Positions 50,557-61,070 of a stretch of DNA of 64,000 nucleotides are shown one piece after another. The stretch is from Mycolicibacterium phocaicum (lineage in GTDB: Bacteria > Actinomycetota > Actinomycetes > Mycobacteriales > Mycobacteriaceae). The stretch covers positions 2,046,001-2,110,000 of the forward strand of contig NZ_AP022616.1 in assembly GCF_010731115.1 (NCBI RefSeq). The letters are read 5' to 3'. The notes below the pieces were generated by a model. The model had not been told where the DNA came from. It saw only the letters and a list, made by a program, of their open reading frames with translations, and did not search any database. The translations under genes and the position numbers were made by a program. The number at the start of each line of letters is the position of its first letter. Positions within the stretch are counted from its first letter, which is position 1.

Positions 50557-53500
50557 TCAGCCATCGACACCTCCGACCGGCGGACCGGCGGGACGGGCCG
50601 CGGCGCGGCGCCGCTGCCGGACGACGGGAGCCCGGGTGACGACCACTGCAGCGGGCTCATCAGCCTCGTCGTCGTCCTCGTCCTCGTCGTCTTCGTCGTC
50701 CGCATCCTCATCGTCTGCGTCGTCGTCTGCGTCGTCGTCATCCGCGTCGTCGTCTTCGTCGGCGTCGTCCTCGTCGAGGTCCAGATCGTCGTCATCGTCC
50801 GAGTCGTCGTCGCTGTCCTCGAAGTCCTCGTCGAGCTCGACTTCGAGCTCGTCCTCATCCGAGTCCTCATCGTCCTCGGCTTCGGCCTCGTCAACCTCGT
50901 CGGTGTCCAGCTCGGTCACGACCTCGTCGGACTCGATCACGCCGTCGGCGGAGTCGTCGGCAAGCCCCTCGGCGTCCTCGACGACGTCCTCGTCGAGTTC
51001 GTCCTCGTGCTTGCCGTTGGCCGCCGCCATGGCCTTGAACATCGGGTGCTCGCCCTGCGGATGCGAATGCACCTTGGCCAACTGCGGCTCTTCTTCGGGG
51101 CGCGGGGCGACCTTCTTGGCCCGCTTGCTGCGGCGGCCACCGCCGCCACCGGCGCCACCGGCCGCCTCGGCCTTGCGGCCGTTCGCCGACGCGGTGTCGA
51201 CCGGATCGCCGTGCAGCATGATGCCGCGGCCCGCGCAGTGCGTGCAGGTCGTGGAGAACGCCTCGATCAGGCCGGTGCCGAGGCGCTTGCGCGTCAGCTG
51301 CACCAGACCCAGCGAGGTCACCTCGGACACCTGGTGCCGGGTGCGGTCACGGGCCAGCGCCTCGGTCAGGCGGCGCAACACCAGGTCGCGGTTGGACTCG
51401 AGCACCATGTCGATGAAGTCGATGACGATGATGCCGCCGATGTCGCGCAGCCGCAGCTGACGGACGATCTCCTCGGCCGCTTCGAGGTTGTTGCGGGTGA
51501 CCGTCTGCTCGAGGTTGCCGCCCGAACCGGTGAACTTGCCGGTGTTGACGTCGACGACCGTCATGGCCTCGGTGCGGTCGATCACCAGGGTGCCGCCCGA
51601 GGGCAGCCACACCTTGCGGTCCATGGCCTTGGCCAGCTGCTCGTCGATGCGGTACACCGAGAACACGTCCGGACCGGTCCGAGCCGGGTTGCCGGCGACA
51701 TCAGACTGCGCACCGCCTGACGATCCATATTGCGACATCCGTGAAAGCAGTTCCGGAGCAACGGAATTGACGTAGTTGCTGATGGTGTTCCAGGCTTCGT
51801 CACCCGACACGACGAGCTTCGAGAAGTCTTCGTTGAACAGGTCGCGGATGACCTTGACCAGGACATCGGGCTCTTCGTACAGCGCCACGGCGGCGCCGGC
51901 GGCCTTGCCCTTGGTTGCAGCGGCGGTTGTCTCGATCTCGGTCCAGCGTTCCTGCAACCGGTTGACGTCCGCGCGGATGTCCTCTTCTTTCACACCCTCG
52001 GACGCAGTGCGGATGATCACACCGGCGTCGGCGGGCACGACCTCCTTGAGGATTTCCTTCAGGCGCTGCCGCTCGGTGTCGGGCAGCTTGCGGCTGATCC
52101 CGGTCGACGACGCGCCCGGCACGTACACCAGGTAGCGACCGGCAAGCGAGATCTGCGTGGTGAGGCGGGCGCCCTTGTGCCCGACCGGGTCCTTGCTTAC
52201 CTGCACGACCACATAGTCGCCGGGCTTGAGCGCCTGCTCGATCTTGCGGTTGTTGCCGCCGAGGCCCGCGGCCTCCCAGTTGACCTCACCGGCGTACAGC
52301 ACACCGTTGCGGCCACGGCCGATGTCGACGAACGCCGCCTCCATCGAGGGCAGCACGTTCTGCACGATGCCGAGGTAGATGTTGCCGACCAGGCTGGCCG
52401 ACGCCGCGGAGGTCACGAAGTGCTCGACCACGACGCCGTCTTCCAGCACCGCGATCTGGGTGTAGCGGGCGCCCTCGTGCGGCGGTTCGGTGCGGATCTT
52501 GTCGCGCACCACCATCACGCGCTCGACGGCTTCGCGGCGGGCCAGGAACTCGGCCTCGCTCAGGATCGGCGGGCGCCGGCGGCCGGCATCACGGCCGTCG
52601 CGGCGGCGCTGACGCTTGGCCTCGAGCCGGGTCGACCCGGTGATGCCCTGGATTTCGTTGTTGTCCGACTTCGCCCGCGGGGCGCGCTCGTGGACGACGG
52701 TGTTGGGCGGATCGTCCGGCGAACCGGCCTCGCCATCGGCATCGTCACCACCGGCGCCGCCCGACTTGCGGCGGCGACGGCGACGGCGACGGCGGCTGGC
52801 ACCGTCGGATGCGTTGGCGTCGTCGTCACCGGAGTCGTCGTCGCCCTCGGCGTCGGTGTCGTCTTCACCCTCAGCCGACGCGTCCTGCGTGTCGCCTTCG
52901 GCGTCGCCGTCGGTCGCGTCGTCGCTGCTCTGTTCGCCCCGACCGCGGCCACGGCCACGGCGACCACGGCGGCGGCGCCGGTTGGCGGGCCGTTCGCCGT
53001 CTTCATCGGTGCCGTCCTCGCCACCGTCGTCGGCGGCATCGGCCGCGTCGTCAACGGTGTCTTCGTCGGCGAAGTCGTCAGGCTCGGCGGGCGCCCGGAA
53101 CGTCACGGGCTGCGGAGCCACGAACAGCGGCAGGTAGTCGGCGGGTTCGGCAGAGCTTGCCGCGGGCGCCTGCACCGTCTCGAGCAGCAGGCGCGACTCG
53201 GGCTCGTCTTCGTCGGGCTCCGCGTCTCCGGCGTCGGCCGCCTCGCGGGCGATCTCGACGGCGGCTTCGGCGACGTCGACGGCTTCGACGGCAACCTCGG
53301 CGGACACCCCTTCGCTTTCGGTGGCGACCTCGGTGGCGACCTCGGTGGCGACCTCGGTGGTGACCTCGACCAGCACCTCGGCAGCCGGCTCGGCGGTCTC
53401 CGCCGGCGCGGCGGCGGCCGGGCTCTGCGCCGCTTCGCCGCCGAGACCCAGCAGGTCGCGGACGCGCTCCGCTTCGGCACGGGTCACCGTGGAAGCGGGG

Positions 53501-53667
53501 TTGCGGGGCCTACCGTCGACCCCGGCGAGGGTCTCGGTGATGTTCTTGCTGGTGGTCCCGAGGATCCGGGCCAGCGAGAAAATCCGCAGGCGCTCGGGGA
53601 GCTCTATCGGCTCCGCTGCGCTGCCGGCGTCTTCGGATCGGGCTTCAAGTTGGGCATCGTCGGCCAC
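50557..53667 (-). CDS. rne: Ribonuclease E
   Basis: The 1036-residue endoribonuclease has a long, acidic and basic disordered N-terminal region (~1-380) with poly-Arg and Asp/Glu stretches; a catalytic core with the S1 domain (YTQIAVLEDGVVVEHFVTS..., GNIYLGIVQNVLPSMEAAFVDIG), the catalytic Asp residues in TVVDVNTGKFTG and IIVIDFIDM, and the zinc-link Cys pair in CTHCAGRG; and a very acidic C-terminal tail (~870-1020). It starts most mRNA decay and processes rRNA, and in mycobacteria it is essential. It is longer than the ~950 residues I recall for M. tuberculosis, mainly through disordered repeats, including TEVATEVATEVATE. It ends 194 bases before rplU. Confidence 0.96.
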   Translation of the reverse strand: MADDAQLEARSEDAGSAAEPIELPERLRIFSLARILGTTSKNITETLAGVDGRPRNPASTVTRAEAERVRDLLGLGGEAAQSPAAAAPAETAEPAAEVLVEVTTEVATEVATEVATESEGVSAEVAVEAVDVAEAAVEIAREAADAGDAEPDEDEPESRLLLETVQAPAASSAEPADYLPLFVAPQPVTFRAPAEPDDFADEDTVDDAADAADDGGEDGTDEDGERPANRRRRRGRRGRGRGRGEQSSDDATDGDAEGDTQDASAEGEDDTDAEGDDDSGDDDANASDGASRRRRRRRRRKSGGAGGDDADGEAGSPDDPPNTVVHERAPRAKSDNNEIQGITGSTRLEAKRQRRRDGRDAGRRRPPILSEAEFLARREAVERVMVVRDKIRTEPPHEGARYTQIAVLEDGVVVEHFVTSAASASLVGNIYLGIVQNVLPSMEAAFVDIGRGRNGVLYAGEVNWEAAGLGGNNRKIEQALKPGDYVVVQVSKDPVGHKGARLTTQISLAGRYLVYVPGASSTGISRKLPDTERQRLKEILKEVVPADAGVIIRTASEGVKEEDIRADVNRLQERWTEIETTAAATKGKAAGAAVALYEEPDVLVKVIRDLFNEDFSKLVVSGDEAWNTISNYVNSVAPELLSRMSQYGSSGGAQSDVAGNPARTGPDVFSVYRIDEQLAKAMDRKVWLPSGGTLVIDRTEAMTVVDVNTGKFTGSGGNLEQTVTRNNLEAAEEIVRQLRLRDIGGIIVIDFIDMVLESNRDLVLRRLTEALARDRTRHQVSEVTSLGLVQLTRKRLGTGLIEAFSTTCTHCAGRGIMLHGDPVDTASANGRKAEAAGGAGGGGGRRSKRAKKVAPRPEEEPQLAKVHSHPQGEHPMFKAMAAANGKHEDELDEDVVEDAEGLADDSADGVIESDEVVTELDTDEVDEAEAEDDEDSDEDELEVELDEDFEDSDDDSDDDDDLDLDEDDADEDDDADDDDADDDADDEDADDEDDEDEDDDEADEPAAVVVTRAPVVRQRRRAAARPAGPPVGGVDG
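53320..53367 (-). repeat. Four 12-bp tandem units within rne
   Basis: GGTGGCGACCTC is repeated four times on the plus strand with one change in the last unit. It encodes the (T)EVA repeats in the disordered N-terminal part of RNase E. The frame is preserved, so length changes here would be tolerated. Confidence 0.85.
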
Positions 53668-53947
53668 GTATTCTCCTCAAGCCCCCGGGCGCGTCGTGCG
53701 ACGCGGCCACGCGAGGGCTTCTTGTATTGGCTCGGGGAACTTCTCCCGAGATTGTTGTGGTCTCGCACCTAGCGGCCCACGGGGAGCCCTCGGTGCCTGG
53801 CTGAATGATGGCTGGACGGTCGGCGCCGCACCTGGATTTCTCCCGGTGGTCGCGTCGTCTAAGTCTTCATCCGGGCGTCCGCTCCTGGTATGAAGCAGGT
53901 CACCCGTACGCCAGTATCCCACATCGTCGGCCAATCTCCGACGAGGT
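53668..53947 (-). promoter_or_regulatory. Long upstream region of rne
   Basis: About 280 bases separate rne from the ndk terminator hairpin. GATACT near 53919-53924 (minus strand) is a plausible -10, which would give an rne leader of ~245 bases containing several GC hairpins. rne mRNAs in other bacteria have long leaders through which RNase E controls its own level; the same may hold here. An open frame of 85 codons inside (53677-53934) does not look like a real protein. Confidence 0.4.
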
Positions 53948-53974
53948 GCCGCCGGTAGCTCAGCTACCGGCGGC
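53948..53974 (-). terminator. Perfect 13-bp hairpin after ndk
   Basis: GCCGCCGGTAGCT and its exact complement flank a single C. It is eight bases past the ndk stop. There is no T-run, so it is a hairpin-only (mycobacterial-style) terminator or an mRNA 3'-end stabiliser. Confidence 0.7.
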
Positions 53975-53982
53975 CCACAGTG

Positions 53983-54393
53983 TCAGTTACCGGGGAACCA
54001 CAGGGCGATTTCGCGGGCCGCGGACTCCGGGGAATCCGAGCCGTGCACCAGGTTGTCCTGGGTGATCAGGGCCAGGTCGCCACGGATGGTGCCGGTCGCG
54101 GCCTTCTCCACCGGGTCGGTGCCGCCGGCAATCTGCCGGAACGCGGCGACGGCGCGCGGACCCTCGACGATGGCGGCCACAACCGGGCCGGAGGTGATGA
54201 ATTCCAGCAGGTCAACGAAGAAGGGCTTGCCCTCGTGCTCGGCGTAGTGCTTGGTCGCCAACTCGACACTGACGGTCTTCAGCTCGAGAGCAGCAAAGGT
54301 CAGGCCCTTGCGCTCGATCCGGCTGATGATTTCGCCGATCAGGTTGCGCTTGACGCCGTCGGGCTTGATCAAAACAAGGGTCTGCTCAGTCAC
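53983..54393 (-). CDS. ndk: Nucleoside diphosphate kinase
   Basis: The 136-residue enzyme begins [23 protein letters not shown] and has [18 protein letters not shown] and the active-site His in [19 protein letters not shown]. It equalises nucleoside triphosphate pools by transferring the gamma phosphate through phospho-His. The GTG at 54393 matches the normal family start; longer frames run through the repeat palindrome upstream. Confidence 0.98.
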   Translation of the reverse strand: MTEQTLVLIKPDGVKRNLIGEIISRIERKGLTFAALELKTVSVELATKHYAEHEGKPFFVDLLEFITSGPVVAAIVEGPRAVAAFRQIAGGTDPVEKAATGTIRGDLALITQDNLVHGSDSPESAAREIALWFPGN

Positions 54394-54426
54394 GGCGGAC
54401 AGCGTACTAGTCGGTAACCGAAACCA

Positions 54427-54477
54427 GCGATTTGTGCACGATTTCCCGCGCTCACCGCGGATTATCGTGCACAAATC
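54427..54477. repeat. Degenerate palindrome, repeat family A copy 3
   Basis: GCGATTTGTGCACGATTTCC at the left end matches copies 1 and 2. The right arm (54456-54477) pairs with it except at two or three positions. It lies between the DUF4233 gene stop, which it overlaps by two bases, and the ndk start, so here it separates two genes in the same direction. Confidence 0.85.
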
Positions 54478-54853
54478 ACGACTGTTGGCCGGGCAGCAGG
54501 CCGCGGTCCTGGCGGCGCTTGACCTCGGACCGGAGATACGCGATCAAGACCCAGACGAGCAGGAAGATGATGCCGACGATGCCGATGGTCACGTCGATGA
54601 ACGCACCGAGGATCAGCACGAACTGCATCCCGATGTTGGCCCACAGCGCCCAGGACCGGCCCTGCATCCCCGACATCAAGGCCAGGACGATCGCCATGCC
54701 GATCAGATAGCCGCTGCTGACGGGCGTCAGCCCGCCGTGGAACACCGACACGACCGGCAACGCCAGCAGCACCACGATGACTTCCAGGATCAGGGTGCCC
54801 GCCATCACGCCGCGGAAGCTCTTCCAGGGGTCGGGCTGGTTCGGGGCGGTCAT
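54476..54853 (-). CDS. DUF4233 membrane protein (Rv2446c type)
   Basis: The 125-residue protein has four hydrophobic segments (about 15-40, 45-62, 67-86 and 90-107) between a soluble N-terminus ([21 protein letters not shown]) and a basic tail ([18 protein letters not shown]). It is conserved in actinobacteria directly downstream of folC, here with a four-base overlap, but no function is known. A link to folate or cell-envelope physiology is only guessed from position. Confidence 0.88.
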   Translation of the reverse strand: MTAPNQPDPWKSFRGVMAGTLILEVIVVLLALPVVSVFHGGLTPVSSGYLIGMAIVLALMSGMQGRSWALWANIGMQFVLILGAFIDVTIGIVGIIFLLVWVLIAYLRSEVKRRQDRGLLPGQQS

Positions 54854-56283
54854 GCCGGATCCTTTCCGAACAGGGTGCGGGCCGCGCCGGCCGTCACAAC
54901 CGAACCGGTGATCACCATGCCCGCACCCGAGAAGCCGTCCGACGAGCCGTCGTTGCCCGACTCCTCCACCAACGCCGTCGCCGCCTCGATGGCGTCGGGC
55001 AGGTTCGGCGCGGTGACGACGCGTTCGGGCCCGAACGTCTCCTCGGCCAGGGACGCCAGCGTTTCGGTGTCCATGGCGCGCGGCGACCCGTTGTGGGTCA
55101 CCACCACCAGATCGAACGCGGGCTCGAGCGCGGTCAGGATGCCGGCGACGTCCTTGTCCGCCATGACCGAGATGACACCGACCAGGAACCGGAATTCGAA
55201 CTCCGTCTGCAGCGCGTCGGCGAGCGCTGCGGCGCCGGCCGGATTGTGCGCGGCATCGATGAACACCGTTGGCGCACTGCGCATCCGCTCGAGGCGACCG
55301 GGGTTGGTCACCGCGGCGAAGCCCTGGCGGACGGTGTCGACGTCGAGCTGGCGGTCGGCTCCGGCACCGAAGAACGCCTCGACCGCGGCCAGCGCCAGGA
55401 CGGCATTGTGCGCCTGATGCTCGCCGTGCAGCGGCAGGAAGATGTCGGAGTAGACGCCGCCGAGGCCCTGCAGTTCCAGCAGCTGCCCGCCGACGGCGAC
55501 CTGCCGGCCCCGTACGGCGAACTCGGAGTCCTCGCGCGCCACAGCGGCATCGGCCGTAACCGCCTGTGCCATCAGCACTTCCATCGCCTCGGGAACCTGG
55601 CGGGCGATCACCGCGACGGTGCTGGGGTCGGTGCCCGCGGGCACCAGGTCGGGCTGCTGACGCGCGATGATGCCCGCCTTCTCCCCCGCGATGGCGGCGA
55701 TGGTGTCGCCGAGATAGTCGGTGTGGTCCATGCCGATCGGGGTGATGACCGCGACCGGCGCTTCGACGACGTTGGTGGCATCCCACCGTCCTCCCAAACC
55801 GGTTTCGATGACCGCGACGTCCACGGGCGCGTCGGCGAACGCCGCGAACGCCATGGCGGTGAGCACCTCGAACTTGCTCATCTTGGGGCCGGGTTCACCC
55901 AGCTCGCCGGCTTCCGACTGCCGGTCGACGATCTCGACGAACGGTTCGATCTCGGTATACGTGGAGACGTATTGCGCTGGGCTGATGGGCTTTCCGTCGA
56001 TCGCGATGCGCTCGGTGGCCGCCTGCAGGTGCGGGCTGGTCGTGCGGCCGGTGCGCCGCGAGAACGCCGTCAGCAGCGCGTCGATCATCCGGGTGACCGA
56101 GGTCTTGCCGTTGGTGCCGGCCACATGGATGCTCGGGTACCCGCGCTGCGGTGAGCCCAGCATCTCCAGCAGCGCCTCGATGCGGACCGTGCTCGGTTCG
56201 ATCTTCGTTTCCGGCCACCGCTGGTCGAGCAGATACTCGACCTGCAGCAGTTCGGCGATCTCGTCAGGTGTCGGCGTGCTCAT
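54850..56283 (-). CDS. folC: Folylpolyglutamate synthase / dihydrofolate synthase
   Basis: The 477-residue Mur-ligase-like enzyme has the ATP loop [19 protein letters not shown] (~54-72), [20 protein letters not shown] (folate site), [33 protein letters not shown] and the C-terminal [18 protein letters not shown]. It adds glutamate to dihydropteroate and then extends the tail of reduced folates. The start overlaps the valS stop (ATGA). Confidence 0.95.
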   Translation of the reverse strand: MSTPTPDEIAELLQVEYLLDQRWPETKIEPSTVRIEALLEMLGSPQRGYPSIHVAGTNGKTSVTRMIDALLTAFSRRTGRTTSPHLQAATERIAIDGKPISPAQYVSTYTEIEPFVEIVDRQSEAGELGEPGPKMSKFEVLTAMAFAAFADAPVDVAVIETGLGGRWDATNVVEAPVAVITPIGMDHTDYLGDTIAAIAGEKAGIIARQQPDLVPAGTDPSTVAVIARQVPEAMEVLMAQAVTADAAVAREDSEFAVRGRQVAVGGQLLELQGLGGVYSDIFLPLHGEHQAHNAVLALAAVEAFFGAGADRQLDVDTVRQGFAAVTNPGRLERMRSAPTVFIDAAHNPAGAAALADALQTEFEFRFLVGVISVMADKDVAGILTALEPAFDLVVVTHNGSPRAMDTETLASLAEETFGPERVVTAPNLPDAIEAATALVEESGNDGSSDGFSGAGMVITGSVVTAGAARTLFGKDPA

Positions 56284-58949
56284 GCGGACGGCAGGCCGGC
56301 CAGCCGGGTGTTGATCCGGTCGACCTCTTCGGTGGCCAGCTGCTGACGGGCTTTGATCTTGGCGACGACGTCCTCGGGCGCCTTCGCGAGGAACGCCTCG
56401 TTGCCCAATTTGCCTGCGGTCTGGGCGAGTTCCTTCTGCGCGGCGGCCAGGTCCTTCTCGAGCCGGCGTCGCTCGGCGGCGACGTCGACCGTGCCCGACG
56501 TGTCCACCTCGACGACGACGGTGCCCTTGGACAGCCGGACCTCCACGGCCGCGGACGGGTTGAAGTCGCCGGCCGGTTCGGTCAGCCAGGCCAGCGACGT
56601 CACCGCGGCCACCTGGGCGTCCAGGTCGGCTTCGGCGATGCCGACCAGGCGGGCGGGCACCTTCTGCCGGTCGTTGAGGCCCTGGTCGCTGCGGAACCGG
56701 CGCACCTCGGTGATCAGCTTCTGCATGTCGGTGATCCGCTGCGCGGAGACCTGGTCGAGCGCGACGCCGGAGGCCTGCGGCCACTCGGCGATGACCACCG
56801 ATTCGCCACCGGTCAGCGACTTCCACAGCGCCTCGGTGACGAACGGCATCACGGGATGCAGCAGTTTGAGCAGCACGTCGAGCACCGCGGCCAGCACGGC
56901 CTTGGTGTGCTCGGTGCGCGAACCGCCTTCGAACAGTTGGGCTTTCGCGAGCTCCAGGTACCAGTCACAGAACTCGTCCCACGCGAAGTGGTACAGCGCC
57001 TCGCAGGCCCGGCTGAATTCGTAACGGTCCAGCGTGTTGTCGACCTCGACGCGGACCTCTTCCAACCGGCCCAGAATCCAGCGGTCGGCGTCGGTGAGCT
57101 CGGCAGCGTCCGGCAGCGCAGCGGGTGCCGCACCGTTCATCATCGCGAAACGTGTTGCGTTGAACAGCTTGGTCGCGAAGTTGCGGGACGCGCGGGCGTG
57201 GTCCTCACCGATGGACAGGTCGCCGCCCGGGCTGGCGCCGCGGGCCAGGGTGAAGCGCAGCGCGTCGGCGCCGAACATCTCGACCCAGTCCAGCGGGTCG
57301 ATGCCGTTGCCCTTGGACTTGCTCATCTTCTGGCCGAACTGATCCCGGATCAGGCCGTGCAGGAAGACGTTCTCGAAGGGCACCTTCGCTCCGTCGAGCA
57401 CCGGGTCGTCGGCGACGAACGTGCCGAACATCATCATGCGGGCCACCCAGAAGAACAGGATGTCGTAGCCGGTGACCAGAACCGTTGTGGGATAGAACTT
57501 CTCGAGCTCCGGCGTCTTCTCCGGCCAGCCCATGGTCGAGAACGGCCACAGCGCGGACGAGAACCACGTGTCGAGCACGTCGGGGTCCTGCTCCCAGCCG
57601 GCCGGCGGCTCCTCGTCCGGGCCGACGCAGACCGTCTCGCCGTCCGGGCCGTGCCAGATCGGGATGCGGTGTCCCCACCACAGCTGACGGGAGATGCACC
57701 AGTCGTGCATGTCGTCGACCCAGGCGAACCAGCGCGGTTCCAGGCTGGTCGGGTGAATCACGGTGTCGCCGTTACGGACTGCGTCACCGGCGGCCTTGGC
57801 GAGCGATTCCACCTTGACCCACCACTGCATGGACAGCCGCGGCTCGATGGCCTCACCGCTGCGCTCGGAGTGCCCGACGCTGTGCAGGTAGGGCCGCTTC
57901 TCGGCGACGATCCGGCCCTCGCCGGCCAGCTTCTCGCGCACCTTGACGCGGGCCTCGAAGCGGTCCATACCGTCGAATTCGGTTCCGGTACCGGCGATGG
58001 CGCCCTTGGTGTCCATGATGGTCGGCATCGGCAGGTTGTGCCGCAGGCCGATCTCGAAGTCGTTGGGATCGTGCGCGGGTGTGACTTTCACTGCGCCCGT
58101 GCCGAATTCGGGGTCGACGTGCTCGTCGGCGACGATGATGATGTCGCGGTCCAGGAACGGGTGCGGCAGCGTGCTGCCGACCAGCGCGCGGTAGCGCTCG
58201 TCCTCGGGGTGCACGGCGATGGCGGTGTCACCGAGCATCGTCTCGAGACGCGTGGTGGCCACCACGATGTGGGGCTCGGCGTCGTTCATCGAGCCGTACC
58301 GGAACGAGACCAGCTCGCCCTCGACGTCGTCGTACTTGACCTCGAGGTCGGAGATCGCGGTCTCCAGCACCGGTGACCAGTTGACCAACCGCTCGGCGCG
58401 GTAGATCAGGCCGGCGTCGAACAGCCGCTTGAAGATGGTGCGGACGGCGCGTGACAGGCCTTCGTCCATGGTGAACCGGTCCCGGCTCCAGTCGACGCCG
58501 TCGCCCAGGCGACGCATCTGGCCGCCGATGGTGCCGCCGGACTCGCGCTTCCACTCCCAGACCTTCTCCACGAAGCCCTCGCGGCCGAAGTCTTCCTTGG
58601 TCTTGCCGTCGGCGGCGAGCTGCTTCTCGACCAGGGTCTGCGTGGCGATACCGGCGTGGTCCATGCCGGGCAGCCACAGCACCTCGTAGCCCTGCATGCG
58701 CTTGCGTCGCGTCAGGGCGTCCATCAGGGTGTGGTCGAGCGCGTGGCCCATGTGCAGGCTGCCGGTGACGTTCGGCGGCGGCAGCACGATGGAGTACGGC
58801 GGCTTGTCGCTCGTCGGGTCGGCGGTGAAGTACCCGGCGTCGACCCAGCCCCGGTACATGTCAGCTTCTACCGCGCTGGGATCCCACGTTTTGGGCAGGG
58901 AATCGGCCGCAGTCACGGTCGCGGGATCAGGCGTATCGCTGGCAGTCAC
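56280..58949 (-). CDS. valS: Valyl-tRNA synthetase
   Basis: The 889-residue class I synthetase has the HIGH-type motif [20 protein letters not shown], the editing domain ([18 protein letters not shown]), the KMSKS motif in [17 protein letters not shown], the anticodon-binding helices, and the C-terminal coiled coil ([23 protein letters not shown]) typical of ValRS. It charges tRNA-Val and hydrolyses mischarged threonine. It heads the valS-folC-DUF4233 operon. Confidence 0.98.
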   Translation of the reverse strand: MTASDTPDPATVTAADSLPKTWDPSAVEADMYRGWVDAGYFTADPTSDKPPYSIVLPPPNVTGSLHMGHALDHTLMDALTRRKRMQGYEVLWLPGMDHAGIATQTLVEKQLAADGKTKEDFGREGFVEKVWEWKRESGGTIGGQMRRLGDGVDWSRDRFTMDEGLSRAVRTIFKRLFDAGLIYRAERLVNWSPVLETAISDLEVKYDDVEGELVSFRYGSMNDAEPHIVVATTRLETMLGDTAIAVHPEDERYRALVGSTLPHPFLDRDIIIVADEHVDPEFGTGAVKVTPAHDPNDFEIGLRHNLPMPTIMDTKGAIAGTGTEFDGMDRFEARVKVREKLAGEGRIVAEKRPYLHSVGHSERSGEAIEPRLSMQWWVKVESLAKAAGDAVRNGDTVIHPTSLEPRWFAWVDDMHDWCISRQLWWGHRIPIWHGPDGETVCVGPDEEPPAGWEQDPDVLDTWFSSALWPFSTMGWPEKTPELEKFYPTTVLVTGYDILFFWVARMMMFGTFVADDPVLDGAKVPFENVFLHGLIRDQFGQKMSKSKGNGIDPLDWVEMFGADALRFTLARGASPGGDLSIGEDHARASRNFATKLFNATRFAMMNGAAPAALPDAAELTDADRWILGRLEEVRVEVDNTLDRYEFSRACEALYHFAWDEFCDWYLELAKAQLFEGGSRTEHTKAVLAAVLDVLLKLLHPVMPFVTEALWKSLTGGESVVIAEWPQASGVALDQVSAQRITDMQKLITEVRRFRSDQGLNDRQKVPARLVGIAEADLDAQVAAVTSLAWLTEPAGDFNPSAAVEVRLSKGTVVVEVDTSGTVDVAAERRRLEKDLAAAQKELAQTAGKLGNEAFLAKAPEDVVAKIKARQQLATEEVDRINTRLAGLPSA

Positions 58950-59072
58950 CGGCCAATTCTAGGTAAACCCCGTGAGCAGACGTAAAACTGCCCTGAATCA
59001 CCTGGCAGTGGACAGTTTTATGTTCCCCCGCAAGCGGGCGGTGCCCCCAGGTCGCGAGAAGGAAGCCCGGGC

Positions 59073-59702
59073 CTACTTCTTGTTGCCGAACAACCCACCG
59101 AGGACACTGCCGAGCACGCCGCCGGCGCCCTGGTTACCGCCGCCGCCGAGGACGCTGCCCAGGATGCTGCCGAGCGGGTTGTCACCGGAGTTCGTGTTGC
59201 CGCCCGCCTTGTTGCCACTCAGCGCGCCGCCGAGGATGTTGCCCAGCACGTCGCCGAGACCGCCGCCGGACGCCGCGGGTGTCGAGGCCCCGCCGCCACC
59301 GCCGGTCAGCTGCTTGCCGATGTAGGCCAGCACAATGGGCGCCAGGATCGGCAGCAGCTTCTGGATCAGCTCGCTGTTGCCCGCGCCGCCACCGGCCAGC
59401 GCCGACGCGACCTGGCCGCTGTCGTTGCCGCCGAAGATCTTCGCGATGGCGTCGGCGCCCTGGTCCTGGTTGACCTGGTCGACCGTCACGCCACCGTCGA
59501 GGAGTCCGCTCGCCGCGTGGCCGGCGGCCTCGTTCTCGATGCCGGCCGCGGTATCGGGGTCTTCCGCGTTGTGCTGCAGGCCGCCCACCAGCAGCGGCAC
59601 CAGTTGTTGTACGGCGCTGTTCACCTCCCCTTCATCAGCGCCGAGCTTGGCCGCAATCTCTTGTGTCGGAATCTGATTGAGCAGTTCGTCAAGACCAGCC
59701 AT
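59073..59702 (-). CDS. DUF937 (YidB-like) protein
   Basis: The 209-residue protein has an N-terminal helical DUF937 domain (MAGLDELLNQIPTQEIAAKLGADEGEVNSAVQQLVPLLVGGLQHNA, residues 1-~130) and a glycine/serine-rich tail with repeated LGS(I/V)LGS-VLGG units ending GLFGNKK. Function is unknown; relatives are abundant cytosolic or envelope proteins. The ATG at 59702 gives the canonical MAGLDELL start. The 123 bases between it and valS hold no clear feature. Confidence 0.87.
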   Translation of the reverse strand: MAGLDELLNQIPTQEIAAKLGADEGEVNSAVQQLVPLLVGGLQHNAEDPDTAAGIENEAAGHAASGLLDGGVTVDQVNQDQGADAIAKIFGGNDSGQVASALAGGGAGNSELIQKLLPILAPIVLAYIGKQLTGGGGGASTPAASGGGLGDVLGNILGGALSGNKAGGNTNSGDNPLGSILGSVLGGGGNQGAGGVLGSVLGGLFGNKK

Positions 59703-59801
59703 GGCTTTCCACCTCATGTCCCCGGGATGTGTGTGAAACCTCGTCGCCGACACTTGCCCGGTCGGCGACGCGGCACAGCACTTCCACGCTCGCTGCGCGA
59801 A

Positions 59802-61061
59802 TCAGCGCCCCAGCGCCTCGGTTTCGAACGTGACCCCGGCGGCCGGCAACCGCGTCATCAGCACGTCGCCCATCGCCGCGGCCGGCGTCAGGACACCCGT
59901 CAAATCCGACAGCCGGTCGCGGTCGAGGGCCAGTCCCAGCCCGCTCTCCCCCAGCAGCACCGCGGTGGCCTTGTAGCCGGGATCGCCCTGCTGCGCCATG
60001 ACCGAGCGGTACCGGGCGCCGCTGGTGGTGCGCGTGTACGTCTCGACGCGGTAGTGCCCCTTGTCCCGCGCCTGCTCGCTGGGCCCGGTCCCGGGCTTCG
60101 GCACCACGCGGTCGATCAGGCCGCGGGGCAGCTTGTTGAAGAATCGGCTGCCGAGGTTCATGACGGCGGCGTTGGCCGCGGTGCCCAGCGCCGACGCCAC
60201 CGGGGCGATGGGCGACGAGCCCAGGCTCATGTGCTCCGAGTACCGCAACCGGCGGCCGTACTCCCAGTCCAGCAGCGCGTTGCTGCGCCGCACGATGCGG
60301 GTATTGGCCACCGCCATCACGAAGGCCCCGGTCCAGGTCCCGGCGAGTTCGGGGGCGATGTCGCGGCCCCGGCGCCACGGGGTGTCGGTTTGGTGGCCCA
60401 GGTCGGGCTCGGCGCCACGATCGGTGGTCAGCGTGTAGGGGTCGAACATGGCCTGGCGCAATTCCTCGTCACCGGAGGTCCGCGAGAACAGCTCGAGCAT
60501 CGATGCGACAGTGCCGCCGGAGACCCCGCCGGAGAATCCGCGGAGCACGTAGTCGGTGTCGGTGAGCTCGCCGGCGCCGTCCGCCTCGGCCGCCTTGTAC
60601 AGCGCGTAGACGGTGAGATCCGAAGGGATGGAATCGAATCCACACGAGTGCACGATGCGGGCGCCGGTGTCGGCGGCCTGCTTGTGGAACAGGTCGATGC
60701 TCTCCCTGATGAACAGGCTCTCGCCCGTGAGGTCGGCGTAGTCGGTACCGGCCGCAGCACACGCCGCCACGAGCGGCAGACCGTATTTGAGGTACGGACC
60801 GACGGTGGTGACGACCACCCGGGTCCGTTCGGCCATGACATCGAGGGTGTGCTGTGACGACGCGTCGGCCTGGATCAATCCCCAGGTCTGTCCGGCCGCG
60901 CCGAGCGAATCCCGGACCGCCGCCAGTTTGTCCATCGACCGGCCCGCGAGCGCTATCCGCGCCTGCCCTCCGTGCTCTGCGAGGTATTGGGCGGTCAGCT
61001 TCCCGACGAAGCCGGTGGCGCCATAGAGAACGATGTCGAATTCGCGCTGCGGTGCGGTCAT
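59802..61061 (-). CDS. Saccharopine dehydrogenase-like / trans-acting enoyl reductase family (Rv2449c type)
   Basis: The 419-residue protein begins MTAPQREFDIVLYGATGFVGKLTAQYLAEHG, a Rossmann NAD(P) site, then VVVTTVGPYLKYGLPLVAACAAAGTDYADLTGESLFIRESID and VHSCGFDSIPSDLTVYAL. This family includes the mycobacterial trans-acting enoyl reductase Rv2953, which serves polyketide synthases making phthiocerol lipids, as well as Rv2449c at this locus. No polyketide synthase gene is present here, so a different lipid substrate is likely. It lies 9 bases downstream of an S9 peptidase gene. Confidence 0.87.
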   Translation of the reverse strand: MTAPQREFDIVLYGATGFVGKLTAQYLAEHGGQARIALAGRSMDKLAAVRDSLGAAGQTWGLIQADASSQHTLDVMAERTRVVVTTVGPYLKYGLPLVAACAAAGTDYADLTGESLFIRESIDLFHKQAADTGARIVHSCGFDSIPSDLTVYALYKAAEADGAGELTDTDYVLRGFSGGVSGGTVASMLELFSRTSGDEELRQAMFDPYTLTTDRGAEPDLGHQTDTPWRRGRDIAPELAGTWTGAFVMAVANTRIVRRSNALLDWEYGRRLRYSEHMSLGSSPIAPVASALGTAANAAVMNLGSRFFNKLPRGLIDRVVPKPGTGPSEQARDKGHYRVETYTRTTSGARYRSVMAQQGDPGYKATAVLLGESGLGLALDRDRLSDLTGVLTPAAAMGDVLMTRLPAAGVTFETEALGR

Positions 61062-61070
61062 TCTGCAAAC

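Noticed and set aside
53677..53934. An 85-codon minus-strand frame in the rne upstream region
   Set aside because: No ribosome site, no recognisable protein features, and it overlaps the probable promoter.
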